64,000 bases of DNA from Piscicola geometra (GCA_943735955.1 OX030963.1:1689431-1753430); one strand, 5' to 3'; shown: positions 12,143 through 33,676, counted from the first letter of the stretch. Notes: generated from the letters alone by a model not told the origin. A program made the numbers and translations.

Positions 12143-15100
12143 TCATGATGATGATGACAGTGGCGCTGATGATGATGTGAATGGTGATGATGATGATGCT
12201 AGTGGAAAGATTGAAGAAGATGAATGAGTGAGTGATTTGGGAGTGGGAGAGTCGAAATGAGATAGTGTGGGGAGAGATGAATGGGTGGCCTTAGTAGTAG
12301 TAGTGGAAGTTGTAGTAGTAGTAGTGGAAGTTGTAGTAGTAGTGGAAGTTGTAGTAGTAGTGGAAGTTGTAGTAGTAGTAGTGGAAGTTGTAGTAGTAGT
12401 AGTGGAAGTTGTAGTAGTAGTAGTGGAAGTTGTAGTAGTAGTGGAAGTTGTAGTCGTAGTAAAAGTACTAAAAGTATTAGAAGTAGCAGTATTAGTATTA
12501 GTAGTATTAGTAGAAGTAATCTTTTGAGTATCAGTACTAGAAGTATTATTGGTAGAATCAGTAGTATCACCATTATCAGGAGCAGCATCATTTGTTGAAT
12601 CGTGAACGGATAATACTTTATTGCAAGTAATATTGGCAATAGGAAAAGAAGAAGGGGGAAACCCGACGTTAAACGAGGTGGCGCCACTGTGGGGAGAGGT
12701 GACGCATGTCGAGGTGGTGGTGATAATGATTGGAGTCGTGGTGGTGGTGATAATGATTGGAGTGGTGGTGGTGGTGATAATGATTGGAGTGGTGGTGGTG
12801 GTGATAATGATTGGAGTGGTGGTACTTGTGGTGATATGGGAATGGGTAGTGATGGGGGCTTGGGTGGGGACATGGGTGGAAGTGATGGGCGTGGTGAGAC
12901 GTATGTGGTGATTTCCTTTAATTGGCAGTTTGTTAGTAGTGAAAAACTCGATGATAAGTGGAATGGAGTCGAAAGGCTGGCTGAACTCCCCTAAAATAAA
13001 GTGGCCGCTCCCGTCCAACACGATCTTCATGTGGAGAAAGTCTGTACCAGATCTGGTGGTGTTAGGGGCGTTAGTGTTGGTGGCGGTAGGGGTGTTTATG
13101 TTGGTGGCGGTAGGGGTGTTTATGTTGGTAGTGGAAGGGATGTTTGTGTTGGTGGTGGTGGTGGAAAATAAGTTTTTTCAGTAGTGGTAGTGGTGGTGGT
13201 GATAGTAGTCGTTGTGGTGATAGTGGGAGGGTCTTATAGGTGATATAGAAAATGGCCTATGATGTAGAAAATGTTAGATAGCGGTCATAATTTAAAAGCC
13301 AAAAATTATTTATAATACCGATCAATTAAAAAATATTTTTTTTAAATTAACCATCTTAAATATTTAATATGAAATTTTATAATTAAAAAATGTATTAAAA
13401 GTATAAGCAAAAAGCTTAAGCCATCAGCAAGCCACCCTGCAAACTTGAGGGAAAGGGAATAATCTTTCCTGTTACTTTCGCCCCTGCGGACCAAATAACT
13501 GCCCTCCTCACCCACCCTCGCCAACACCCCCTCCGCCTCCACCCTGCTCATGCCCCCGTGGAACCAACTGGAGGGGGGTGGGGTAAGGGTTCGGTGGATG
13601 GGAGGAGAGTGGGGGCGTTTGGTGGATGGGTGGTCGGTGCGTTGGTGGGTATGTGAGTGGGTGGTTAGTTAGTTGTGGAGGGTTAGTGGGTGGATAGAGT
13701 CAGATTGGCTTTTATTGAATTAATTTTAATAATTAATTAGAATAAAAAAGTGAAATGTTGAAATGAAAAAGTAGAAAAACATTAAAGAAAGTTTTCAAAT
13801 TGCATTCCCAAGCTTTTAGATAAACACCAAGTTGAAGTCTGTAATCTAAATGTAAACTTAATATTGAAGTTGAAAATATGTAGAATGTTCAAATGAGAAT
13901 GGGATGAGAGAGGACTAGAAAACAATAGATAAATAAATGCATGAATGCATGGATGAATGCATGGATGGAAGGATGCATGGATGGATGCATGGATGGGTAA
14001 AAATAATTGCTAACAAGTAATGTCTGTTGACGGTTTAAATAATAGCCATCCTTTTCATCCTCTCAACAGTTATTTTCATGATCAACAATTATTTTCATCT
14101 TCACCCTCCTCATCCTCATCCTCACAACCACCATCATCATCATCATCACAACCATCATCTTCATCATCATCATCATCCTCCTCATCATCATCATCATCAT
14201 CATCAACACAAAACACCATTAATACTGATGAGATAATACGACCCGAGGATTCTGTTTTGAATCTAACAAAAGTTTTTTTTACTGTTTTCGTACAAAATAT
14301 ACCATTTTATAAATACAATTTTATTTTCTTAATATATAAAAAAATAAATTGGACCAATTTACAATGCAAGAGTATTTTAATATATTTCTTACTTCACTTA
14401 ATATAATTTAAAAACAATAAAAGTGAGTTTTCTTTCATTTTTAAAAACATTTTACGACCCATCATCTACACCTTGTATATATGTGTTTTCCTTATATCTA
14501 TAAATTATTCTTCAAGTTTTCTTTATATTTATAATGTATAAATTGTATTATAATTATAATTGTATTTTAATTATAATTATAATTCCAATTACATACCTAA
14601 TATTATTCTTATTCATATTAACGCATCTTTTATTTGTTTTATGGGTGATATCAGATGAGTTATGGACGATAATTAGGGGTTGTTGCAGAAGAAAACAAAA
14701 GCTATCGATCAAACAGGTTGTTTTGGTAGAGAAAAAATAATATTTTAAATACTATTAAATAATATTAAAAATAAATAAAGATTTTAGACTAATAATATTA
14801 ATGATAAATAAAGATTATTATTGTATAATATAAATAATAATAAAGTAAACTATTAAGAGAAAGAATAAAAGTTGGTCGTTGAAGTGTACTGGGGCGATAA
14901 TTATAACATTTTTGGCACGAATTCTAATGATGATGATAATGGTATAAGCAATTATGATAAGGATAATGATGGATGATGATGATGATGAGGATGATGATGA
15001 TGATGATGATGATGGCAATGATGGTGATGATGATGATGATGGCAATGATGATGATGATATTTAATGTATTGTATGATGAGGCTAGGGTTAAATGGTATTG

Positions 15101-18089
15101 GGTTTCTTACTTAAATTCGCGTATGTTTGTTCTACCTTAAAACAACCTTCGTAACCTAATCGCTTATTCATTCTTTTATTCATCCAAGTATCCATCCATC
15201 TGTTCATCCATTCATCCATTCATCCATCGATTCATTCATCCATCCATCCATCCCTCCACCCATTCATCCACCCATCCATCCATTCATCCCTCCACCCATC
15301 TAACCTCATCTGTTCCAAAGTGGTGTTTATTGATTTTTCTGAGAATGATTGGGAGAGATGTTGAACAGATGTGAGGGGGGAGGAAGAAAGAAGTGATGAT
15401 GATGATGTTACCATTATTTGAGGAAATAAATGTTGAGGATGATGATGTTGTTGTTGTTGTAAGAGAAGATTTGGGCTTTGTTGTTGATGTTGCTGTTGAT
15501 GTTGTTGGATATTATGATTTTTTACATCTTGGTGTTGATTTGTTGTATTTTGTATTTTTTGTTTAAAACTAGAATGTTGTTGTTGCTGATTTTGTTGTTG
15601 TTGTTGTAGAGATGACTGATGTGGTGGTTGTTGTGGTGGACTTGATTGTTGAGGATTAAGTGGTGTGTGGTTTTGAGCGTGTTGCAAATGTTGTGGATTC
15701 AAATGGTGTGTGAAGTCTTCAATTGAACGAACTTTTTGTTGATTTTTGACTGAAAAATATTTTTTAAAGTTAATTAATTTATCTTATATTATAATCCCAC
15801 ACGCTTTAACGAAATCAAATCCCAACCCGAAAACACACACCTACCAATCCACCCAGAACCCACCTTTTCCTAACTTCTTACTTCCCCTCACTTGGATGAA
15901 ACTCCTGGGCGCCTCATCGTCCCCATCCCCCTCACCCCTTCCCCCATTTCTAGCCCCTCCCCCTCCTTCTCTTCCATCACCATCTCTTCCATCCCCATCC
16001 ACCCTCCATCCATCCATCCCATCATCCAAATCGCAATGCGGTACACATAGATGCATTGGTGGTGAATTCTGATAAAGGGATACAGATCTTTGATGGGGCT
16101 GATTATGATGATGATGCTGATGATGATGATGGGGGGAAGAGAAGTGGTTGGGAGAGTGGTGGTGGAGGTTATGATGGTGGAAACTAACTGAGCTGCCCAT
16201 GTGACGGTGATGATGATGATTATTAATAGTATCATTATTATTTTTATTGTTGTTGTCCTCATCATCATTATCATGACTAAAATGTATGGATGACAGGTTG
16301 ATTTTCTTTTCTTTGGTCTTCCTCCTCAATAATGTTTTATCTATGTTATTGAAAATTCCTCTCATGAACGATGAATTCTGCGGCTTGTGCATGTGTGAAT
16401 GCATGCATGGATTATCAAAAAGTTGGCAGTGTGGGTGGTGATGTTGATGATGATGTTGTTGGGGAGGGGTGTTGTTGTTGTTGGGATGGGTGGTACGTTG
16501 TGGTGTGACTGGGGTTGATTTGGTAGTTTTTAGATCTAGTTCGTGTTGTTGTTGTTTGCATTGCAGTTGTAGTAGTTGGTTCATGTAAATTGATTCGATT
16601 ATTTTTTCATTTTCCTGCAACTTTTCAGACGAGATATCTTTACAAATCCGTTCTTGTTGTTGTTGTTGTTGTAAGCCATCTTGTTGTTGTTGTTGTTGCA
16701 ACAAGAGTTTTTGTTGCTTGAATTGTTGTTGCAGTAGTTGCAGTTGTTGCAGTGATCCAACGGAGGCCTCAAGTTTTCCAAACAATTCTTTATGCGTTTC
16801 CATCAGGTCCCACGGTTCGTCATACGTCACCATGTCCAACATCGCTTCTGCCACGGGATTAGTGAGTTAATTGGTGCATTAATTGGTTGATTAATTGGTG
16901 GATTGATTGATGGATTGATTGATGGATGAACTGGTGGATTGATTAGTGAGTTGATTGGTGCATTAACGGGTTGATTAATTAGTAAAGTGACCAGTAAAGT
17001 TATTTGTGTATTAGTCATTCATCATTAATTCCTTTATTATCCTGTCATTTATCCTTTATTCATACATTACACATCCAACAACTCCCCCCCCCCTCTCCCA
17101 AATTCACCCTTGAATTTCTGATAAGGCACGCTATAGAATTCATCCATGAATGCATCCTCCACCACCCCTTCCCCTTCCTCCTCCCCTTCTCCCTTCAGGT
17201 CTACAGGATCACTGTACACATCTGAGAGCTTGGGCAGCTGTTTGTGTTGGAGTGGAATGTGGAAATGGTTTGATAAGTGGGGTGGAATGTGGAATTGGTG
17301 GCTAGGTGGGGTGGAATGAATAGTTATATTGAGTTAATTAATGTGGATGTTTATGAAAAATAAACAAAAGAATAATAAAAATGATATTAACAAATACTGT
17401 TATTGAAATACTATTGTAGATCTTTCTTAATATAAGTTGTAAAAATAATTTAAATAAACATTAAAATGATCAATTATAATAAAATTATAATTAAAATATA
17501 CGCACATATGAATCACAGCTGAAGGACGCTCTGGTCCTGATCCTGGGCAGACAAACCTGCTCCTCGTAAAGGTCTTCACAGCACGTGGCAGTGTTGGGTC
17601 GGTGTTGTTTGCAGCGGAAGTGGTGGTGGGCAAGTCTATGGGCAGCCTCTGAACAGCGTCTCATATCACCCTTTTGGTAGTGGTGGTTGTGAAAAAAATT
17701 CATATTTTTGAGTATTTAGAACAGATAGAAATTGAAAATTTCAGTGGTGGTTGTAGATTTGTTTGTTGTTAAGTGGAATAAGAAATAAATTGTTTTTAAA
17801 TAAAAAAATATATAATTTATTAAGATTAATTTTTAAAATCAAAATTTAGTTTTGAAACCTTTGTAGTGAACGTCCACAGAGCTGACCATCCACAATTACT
17901 GCTTCCTCTTTGCATGCTGGAGGTGTCGTAATGGAAATCGTGACTTTTCGGAAAATTCTTGGGCGTTTTCGCCATTTTTTTGTGAGTATGTTTTGTAGGC
18001 AAGTCATCGGAATTTTTAAATTCTACAGACACTGCTTGTTCTGTAGATTTCTTTTTACTTTTTCCCAAGTGTTTAAGAATTTTCTCCAT
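12143..18089 (-). CDS. SHB: SHB-family SH2 adaptor protein
   Basis: Seven exons on the minus strand: 18089-17859, 17670-17557, 17237-17108, 16847-15864, 15749-15305, 13567-13436, 13052-12143. All phases match and the sum is 2946 nt (981 residues plus stop). The family signature is a series of short tyrosine motifs followed by one C-terminal SH2 domain. Here [16 protein letters not shown] and TYDEPWD appear in that order, corresponding to YSDPFD, YMEPYE and YDQPWE of vertebrate SHB. The SH2 domain begins [13 protein letters not shown], keeps the phosphotyrosine-binding Arg in SYLVRRGES, and ends PPFDS-like QPFDSIP and [12 protein letters not shown]. Such adaptors link tyrosine-kinase receptors to downstream partners in the cytoplasm. 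Odd features are a Gln/His-rich middle (exons 4-5) and a Thr/Ser/Pro-rich tail of roughly 240 residues after the SH2, where the vertebrate protein stops. The tail is repeat-encoded and its true end is less certain. The split of the SH2 across two exons is clear; paralogue assignment (SHB, SHD, SHE, SHF) is not. Confidence 0.88.
12290..12450. repeat. GTAGTAGTGGAA repeat within the SHB-like tail exon
   Basis: Tandem AGTAGTAGTGGAAGTTGT units of slightly variable length. On the minus strand these encode a Thr/Ser-rich stretch in the proposed last exon. A second array, about 12720-12820, is a 27-bp unit containing GGTGGTGATAATGATTGGAG. Both arrays keep the frame open, so the tail of the gene could be repeat-derived or partly untranslated. 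Confidence 0.85.
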
Positions 18090-19428
18090 GTGTTTTTTAG
18101 TATTATTTCAAATCATTTGTATTTTAAAATCAGTTTATAAACTTATAATTATTAAAATAAATCATTGCAAAATATTTAAACTTTATGTAGAGATGGATGA
18201 AACTAAACACATTCTTCGCTTAAATAGTCTAGATGATTTTGTGTTTTTTTATACTAAATTTATGCCAAACTTATCTTTTATAAATAATAAAAATTTCAAA
18301 TATAATCATAACTAGGAAACATGATGATAAAAGACTTGTAGATTTATACTTGAATACCGAAGTAAACTAAATGATTTATAGAAGAAGTGGCCAAGCATAT
18401 TTAACGTCTTGGTGGTCTGAAACGAATATAATTGTATGCAATTTGATTGGTTCCAGCCTTCAAGATGATTAGATGTAATTAGAATACCTATAAAACCCTC
18501 CACACCTGTCTTAAATACATGCAATTAATAGATCATTATATTTATTTATTAATATTATGATCAATATTAAATACACTAAAATATGAATTGCCTTGAAGCA
18601 ATGCTTTAATTCAATGGTGCAGAATGAAGTTTGGATTAGTGACTTTTTGTCAACAATTTCAGCTTTTAAGCGATAAATTGCGATAATGAAGAGTTAACAG
18701 AATAAATGTTTATTAGGTCTTTAAAGTTGAATATTTTCAAAAATGTGAAATTTAAATTGGAATTATTACTTTAAATTAACAACGTTTAAAAGGCCTCTAA
18801 AAGGGTGGATCCATCAATAGCAAATTGATCCAATTAAATTGTCAATTAGTCCAATTAACGACAACTTCGAATAGATAACATGAAAACCCCAGTTATAATT
18901 CTTAAAATATCAAAATTCAAGTATAATTTCGACATAATATACAGAAAATATAAAATAACTATGCAACAAGATGATTAGCTAAAAAATTATAAATTAAGTA
19001 GTTCTTAATATGTTATAAAGTATTAATTTATAATTTAACTAAATACTTTTCAAGTTTTAAGAGTTTAAAACATTTATAAATTGAACAATGGTTGAAATAC
19101 TTTGAAAAAAGTGATTTAATATTCTAGGTAAATAAGGCGCCATAGTCTCTTTTACGAACCTTTCTGAAATATTCAAAACTTGAACAGAAAGCCTTAAACA
19201 ATCTTGAAAAATTGATTAAATTGTTTTAAAATGTTAAAATCTTTCAAAAAACCCCGCTATAATGCTTCGTCCTACAAATAGCAAACAAAAACACAAATAA
19301 AAACCACTAAAAGCCGCTGTTGCACCTTTAAAAACACCGAATTATATGATAAAAAAAACGATTAAAAAATCCCTTAACTAGAATCTAATAAATTTTAACC
19401 CTACAAATAATAAAAAGACCCAAATGTC
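18090..19428. other. intergenic between SHB-like gene 5' end and CENP-A 3' end
   Basis: About 1.3 kb of AT-rich sequence with no exon I can support. It should contain the promoter of the SHB-like gene (next to 18089) and the 3' untranslated region of the histone gene (next to 19428). I see no clear TATA box. Confidence 0.55.
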
Positions 19429-20488
19429 TCAAAAACTCTGTCCCCTGATTCTTCGGGCCAGTTGGATATCCCGGTCCATTAGTGTGACCCGTTTGGCGTG
19501 TATGGCGCACAGATTGGCGTCTTCAAAGAGTTGAACAAGGTATGCTTCTGTAGCCTGATGGTTGGATGGATAGATGGATGGATGGATGGTTGGAAGAAAA
19601 GAGAGAAATTATAGATGGTAAAAAAGAATTGAAATATTCAAATCTGTATGCATCTTAATGAGTGGTGAAGACTATCAACCTAAAGTTACTAAAATGACAA
19701 AATGGTAAGTTAACTAATTAACCTATTAACCTACTTACCCATTAACCTAATAACCTACTCACCCATTAACTTCATTAACCTATAAACTCATTAACCCACT
19801 AACCTACTGACCTACTAACCCACTTACCTCCTGGAGACATTCCAAAGCTAGAGACTGCCACCTTAGTTGCTGGCGCGTGAAATGTGTGTCACACACCTCC
19901 TTCACCTTGGGAAAAAGAAAGTACTAAATGATTACTTAAATAATAGTTTAATATAATAATATAATTGGAATATATTTATATGAAAAATTAATATAATAAA
20001 TCAATTTTTGAGATTTAAAAAAATCATCTTATCCCAATCATCACTCACTAATCTAGAAAATGGCAGTTTCCTCAATAGAAGATCATGCGACTTTTGGTAG
20101 AATTTAATTTCTTTGAGAGCCTTCATCCCTGGTCGGTACCTTTTCTCTGGTGAAGAATGGAGTGGTGCAAGAGGGTAGGATAAGGTGGGATGGGATGGTG
20201 TGGAATGGGATGAATGGATAAAGTGGGATAGGATAGAATGAATGATTTTTTTAGAAACAAACTCTTCTTTGGAGATATGGTGGATCGATCATTTCCTGTG
20301 GAGTTACCTCCATCTTTTAAACGCTTCCCTGCTAATTTGCTAGAAGGATGTCCCTGTATTAAAAGTTTATAATTATGAACGTATTAAAAATTTAAAAACT
20401 CATTTATGATGTGATAATGGTTATCACTCACTCCTGAAATTCTTTTTTTCGGACTAGATTTTCTTCTAGAATTTTGAAGTACTTTCAT
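19429..20488 (-). CDS. CENPA: centromeric histone H3 variant (CENP-A)
   Basis: Five exons on the minus strand: 20488-20432, 20353-20308, 20146-20049, 19905-19828, 19554-19429. They give 134 residues with matching phases. The histone fold is unmistakable: [66 protein letters not shown]. It is not a replication-type H3. The tail (about 35 residues before KRYRPG) has no ARTKQTARKS motif. Loop 1 ([12 protein letters not shown], residues about 74-85) is two residues longer than canonical H3 and carries the Trp typical of CENP-A. The end is RGQSF rather than RGERA, and the gene has introns. Its role would be to specify centromeric nucleosomes. It is divergently paired with POLE3. Confidence 0.92.
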
Positions 20489-20863
20489 TTTGAGTTTTAT
20501 AATTCAACAATCTTTTGAAACTTTTTGATTGAATTAATAGTTTTATTTAATAAAATGTCTTTAAAATTAGTTTTAATCGAAACGATCAAAATTTAAAGAG
20601 TTAAGATTTAAAATACAATTCAATTTTGAGTGGCTGCCAAAAGTAAGCTTAGGTTAAAAAAACTTGTACTCATGCATACAATTTTAAATTAATAAATTCA
20701 AAAAAATGAAAACGTAAAATTTGTTATTTTTCTATTTTATTTATTCAAAAGAAAAATGTATTATTTTCTAGTTTTTCTTTGGTGAGCGGGATAAAGAGCT
20801 AAAAGTTCCAGATTTTTACATTAAAATATCTCAGTTAAAAACTGTTGTTACTAGTTTTCTGAA
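20489..20863. promoter_or_regulatory. bidirectional promoter, CENP-A / POLE3
   Basis: Only 375 bp separate the start codons of the two divergent histone-fold genes, so both promoters and both 5' untranslated regions must lie here. The stretch is AT-rich with no obvious TATA box in either direction. Inferred from layout; transcription starts are not visible in sequence. Confidence 0.65.
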
Positions 20864-21777
20864 ATGGCTGAAAGACCTGAAGATTTGAATTTACCAAATT
20901 CAATAATAACAAAACTTATCAAGGACTCGGTAAGAGAAATTGCTAATAATGTATTAAATTTAAATACATTGTATTTGTTATCATATTAATAAAAAAATAA
21001 GTTCTGCAATAAAAAAATAATATTTAATTTATCAAATAATTTTTATATTAGATAGGTTTACACTCTTTAGAGAGGGTTGATCATACTCATCCCATCACTA
21101 TCATCACCTTCTTGTGCAGCTTCCAAGCAACGTAAATGTCTCGAAGGACGCTCGTCTGGCAATTTCCAAGGCTGCCAGTGTCTTTGTGCTCTACTCCACT
21201 TCATGGTTCATTATTATTATTATTATATGTCTAATTACTACTATTTTTTCTGCTGTTATAAATATGTGCTTTGTTATTATCAGTCTTATTGTTGTTCTTA
21301 AAGTATATTTTCAGAAGATATTATATGAAATATTATTATTAGTATTAATATTATACAAATTGTAAAAATATTATGCATAAATTCCTTGCACACGACAGTG
21401 CGAACAACTTCACGATGCAGAGCAAACGGAAAATGATAGGGGCTGGGGACGTCTTCGAGGCGATGAAGGAGATGGACTTTGAGGACTTCATAGAGCCCCT
21501 CAAGACCAGTCTGGATTGTATGTGGGGGGGGGGAGTGAGTAGGGTAGGGAAGGGTCATCATAAATATCATCAGTGTATTATTTCTAAATTAGAATTTAAT
21601 ACTTCTTATAGTAAAAGGATAAAAATAATTTTTCTTTTTCCAGCATACCGACTAAATCAGAAAGGTAAGAAAGAACAGAGTGAGAAAAAGAAAAAAGAAG
21701 CAGTGTCTGAAAAACCAAAGATTGTACAAACTAATGAGGAAATCGAAGAGAAAGAAGAGGAAGAAATAGAATCATGA
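20864..21777 (+). CDS. POLE3: DNA polymerase epsilon subunit 3 (CHRAC17-like)
   Basis: Four exons: 20864-20929, 21120-21205, 21399-21517, 21644-21777. They total 134 residues with phases 0, 2 and 1. The N-terminus MAERPEDLNLPNSIITKLIK is nearly identical to animal POLE3. The histone fold follows: VNVSKDARLAISKAASVFVLY, then CANNFTMQSKRKMIGAGDVF and EAMKEMDFEDFIEPLK. The tail is Lys/Glu-rich and acidic at the end, as usual, though shorter than in vertebrates. The protein pairs with a second histone-fold subunit (POLE4 or CHRAC15) in the polymerase epsilon holoenzyme and in the CHRAC remodeller. Intron 2 begins GTTCAT, a weak but necessary donor, since TG plus T restores the Cys codon. Confidence 0.95.
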
Positions 21778-23499
21778 TTTTAAACATTATTATTAATTTT
21801 TCTCTTTTTTTATTTTTTTAATGACAGTTTCATCATTTTGATGTCATGTTTTAAATCATTAATTTCTAATAAAAACGAGTAATTAAATTATTATTTTTTA
21901 TATTTTATTAATTAAAAATAAATGTAAAATTATTTATTTTCAGAAATTCTCAATTAATAAATTGTAATGGGAAAAAATGCTTAAACGAAAAGTCAATTTT
22001 TAATACTCTATAAATTGAAAATTTGTAGCCAATAATTTTAAAAATTGAAATAAATATGAAAAATTAGTTACATGTGAAGTAGAAATAATATTTTGTAGAT
22101 TTTAATTGAAATATTAATGAATATAGCTATAATGATTTGAGTATTATTACATCTGAAAATATTATATGGCAGTATTGGTAAAAGTATTAGCCAATGTTTT
22201 TTAATTAATAAATAAAATGTGAAAAACGACTAATCGTCTTTAAAAGGTTGATGCGCAAAATGGATGAGAAATAAAAAAAAAAGAAGAAAGCTACTGGAAA
22301 AACAAGCTAAGAAAACAATCGAAATTAATAAATAGGCATAGAAACGGGAGAAAAAAACTGGAAAAGAAAAATATATATTTCATAAAATGTGAGTGTAGAA
22401 GATTGTTGAAGCGAAAATTGAGTGAAGTTCTAAAGTTATTTTGTGAGAGAAGCTACAACTTGTAGATAGGTGATTAGGAAGAGAAAAAAAAGTAGTGAAG
22501 AGATGAAAAAAAGAATATTATACAGAAAAAAATGAATATGTACATTATATTGTAATGAGTAAACACTATTTTTTATTATATTAAATATGTATTAATAAAA
22601 ATTAGTATACAAAGCATACAGCATGTTATTTTTGTGGCTAGCTTAGTTAGTTTTGCCTACAAAATGAATATTCAAAAGATGTTTCGCTTGAATACAAAGA
22701 TGAAAATTGTATAAATTGTTTTTTTACATAAATCACTTATCACTTTCATACAAAAAGTCGATTTATAGATATTAATTTTTTACCAGATTTATTAAAATTA
22801 AGTTCAAGAAATAAAAATATATGTTAGAACAAATGATATTAGATATTTATAATAAAGATTATTTGAATATTTAATTAAAAAAATAATAATAATAAATTGA
22901 ATATTTAAATTGAGATCAGGCATAGGTATACCAATGAAAAATCTCTTTAATTTATAAATAAATAATTTAATAGGTTTGTTCCTAATGGAATAATACGTGA
23001 TGAGAAAACTTGATATAAACAAGGTAGGTAGAAAAAAAAAGATTGAAAAAATTTTGAAAATAATAAATTAATATATTGAAAATAAATATACATTTTTTAT
23101 AACTTTGTATAACTAAAATGATCTAATAATAGATAAAAGAATTCTCTTTTTTAACAAACAAATCAAAGAAAATGTTACAAAAGTTTTGTTAACGATGTAA
23201 TCGTAATAGTTTGTAATGTACGAGTCTGAGAAGATGACGGAAGCTTGACAGTGTTAGAAAAGTGGAATTTTTGCAAATTTAATTAAAAATTCTATTATTT
23301 GTTAGTTATGATTGTTTTATTTTAATTGGTTTTGATACGTGACTTAATTAATATTAATGGCGTAAGTTTTATTATTTTATATATATTTATTTAAGTATTA
23401 TTTCAGAATAGTATTGCTATTTATTTTATTTTTATTCTTCTCTATATAATATTAATATTATTATTAAATTATCATTATTTTATTTTTTATTTTTATTAT
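21778..23499. other. intergenic, POLE3 3' flank
   Basis: About 1.7 kb, AT-rich, between the 3' ends of two convergent genes. An AATAAA lies near 21916, about 140 bp after the POLE3 stop. No exon or non-coding RNA could be recognised. Confidence 0.55.
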
Positions 23500-31599
<8,100 letters not shown>

Positions 31600-31895
31600 T
31601 AGATGACCCTTGTGTTACTAGTCCTTGTAGCAAGATCCTTGAAGTGGAGATTTACATTTTAAGAAGCATTTTGAGCTGAAAAAAATATATTAAAAAATAA
31701 TTAATTATAATAGATTAAAATACTGAAAAAGTATACCTATATATAAATAATCCATCAATTGCAAATCCCAAATTCATCAAAGCAACTGTACTCAATGCCT
31801 GGGATGCAGTGGATTGACTGCAGAAACATGCTACGAATATAATTGCAATTATGCATGTTAAATATCCTGGTGCATTGGGTTATATACGTGTTTGT

Positions 31896-31937
31896 TTGTG
31901 TGTGTGTGTATGTGTGTGTGTGTGTGTGTTTGTTGTA

Positions 31938-31977
<40 letters not shown>

Positions 31978-31984
31978 TGTGTGT
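31896..31984. repeat. (GT)n microsatellite
   Basis: About 90 bp of GT with short TTTG, ATTT and GGGT interruptions. Confidence 0.95.
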
Positions 31985-32221
31985 AAAAGTATTTGTGCAT
32001 ACATACTTCTATTATGAGTGCACTTGTGTGGAACATTTAGAGTTTTAAGTGCTGCTAAACAGAAGACGATGATGATGATAGTTCTGATGGTGCTGATTAT
32101 GATGATGATGGTGCTCATGATAATGATGTGTTCAAGAGAGCCTCCCTCCTAAATCACCTCATTCTCCATTTCTTCACGTTGAACCCCATCAAACAAAAAC
32201 AAAAGAGCACCTCACCCAATG

Positions 32222-32395
32222 TACTAAATTACAGTACTTTAAATCATAGTACAGTACATAACACCACATCACAGTATCATTACATTACAGTGCATTACAT
32301 TACACTTTATTACATCACATTACAGTAAATTACATTACAGTGCATTACATTATACTTTATTACATCAAATTACATCACATTACAGTACATTACCT
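32222..32395. repeat. ACATTACAGT / ATTAC minisatellite
   Basis: Irregular tandem copies of 5- and 10-bp units (CATTACATTACAGTGCATTA and similar), about 170 bp in all. It is unlike any other array in this window. Confidence 0.85.
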
Positions 32396-32828
32396 GACGT
32401 GTAGTGATATGCAATGATAGACTAAGAGCAGCCAACGATGGAGGTTGATGGCTGATCTTCAAGATGATAAGAACATCAAAGAAGACTATTGACCTTGTGC
32501 TCCCGTATACACACAGACACACACATACGCACACACATAAACACAAACACACACACAGTAGCACAGAATTCTTAAGTATGTGTGATTATGGCTGGAATAT
32601 GCTAATTGGAGTTCAGGGGAATCAATTGCACTTGCGATCATGAGAGTCTTTGATTTTCTGTGCATTGACCTTGTGTGTGTATGTGTGTGTGGGTGGGTGA
32701 GTTGGTGTGGATGTGTGTGGGTGAGGTGGCGTGGATGTGTGTGGGTGAGTTGGTAAGAATGTGATTAACTTGAAATTTTTTTATATGATTATAACATATT
32801 TAAAGTAAAATTAATTTTAAAAGCCTTA

Positions 32829-32845
32829 ACCCACACACACACACA

Positions 32846-32883
<38 letters not shown>

Positions 32884-32895
32884 AACAAACACACA
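32829..32895. repeat. (CA)n microsatellite
   Basis: About 65 bp of CA with one TCAC interruption, ending in CAAACAAACAAACAC. Confidence 0.95.
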
Positions 32896-33446
32896 GACGA
32901 TCTGCTTGCATAATAACCGCACGCCTTATCTACCTCACCCTCCACTACAAGCACCATTAACATCTTATCTTATTGCCCCTAATGAATGCTGTGTGGATCG
33001 TTGTATGCAATTGGCATGTGTGCTGGAGTGATGGTGGGAGAATGGTGGACTGGGTAAGTGTGGTGGAGTGATGGTGGGAGAATGGTAGACTAGGTTAGTG
33101 TGGTGGAGTGGGGAGAGGGGATGATAGGGTGGTCAAGTGGTATAGTGGTTGAGGGGTAGGGGGTGGTGGGAGAATGGTAGTGTGGAAGTGGAGTGGATTA
33201 ATTAATTAAACAAGGGGATGGTATTTTTTTGTGATTGTATTTATAGCAGAGGAATGGATGTGTGATGGTTAGATTTGATTTGTATGGTGTGATATGCTTG
33301 TAGTGGATGAATTGTGGAAAACACTTCCCTTTTGATGTTTATGCTTGTGTTAGCAGTAGATTCGGTGTAGCAGGTTACATGTTTTTTATAGATGAAGCGT
33401 ACTATATTAGGTCCATAAATGTTGATTGCTGTAACACAGATCAAAA

Positions 33447-33460
33447 CACAAATACACACA

Positions 33461-33493
<33 letters not shown>

Positions 33494-33676
33494 CAAACAC
33501 ACACACAATCACACACACAACACATACACACACACACACACACCCACACAAAAAAAACACACACACACATACACACACACCCACACAAACACACACACGA
33601 AATTGATGCAATCAATAATAGATCATTGCATTTAGATGGATTGCATCCCATAAATATCCACTAGCCATCATTAAGC

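Noticed and set aside
14020..14406. Ser-rich plus-strand frame starting [13 protein letters not shown]
   Set aside because: It lies inside the long intron (13568-15304) of the minus-strand SHB-like gene, is mostly an ATC-repeat Ser run, and ends in AT-rich noise. A nested gene is possible but unsupported.
16827..17018. Asn-Ala-Pro-Ile-Asn-Ser repeat frame continuing upstream of the SHB-like exon 4
   Set aside because: It is intronic repeat (GATTGATTGG-type) read through the acceptor at 16848; the phase-1 junction from exon 3 gives the conserved YDEPWD context.
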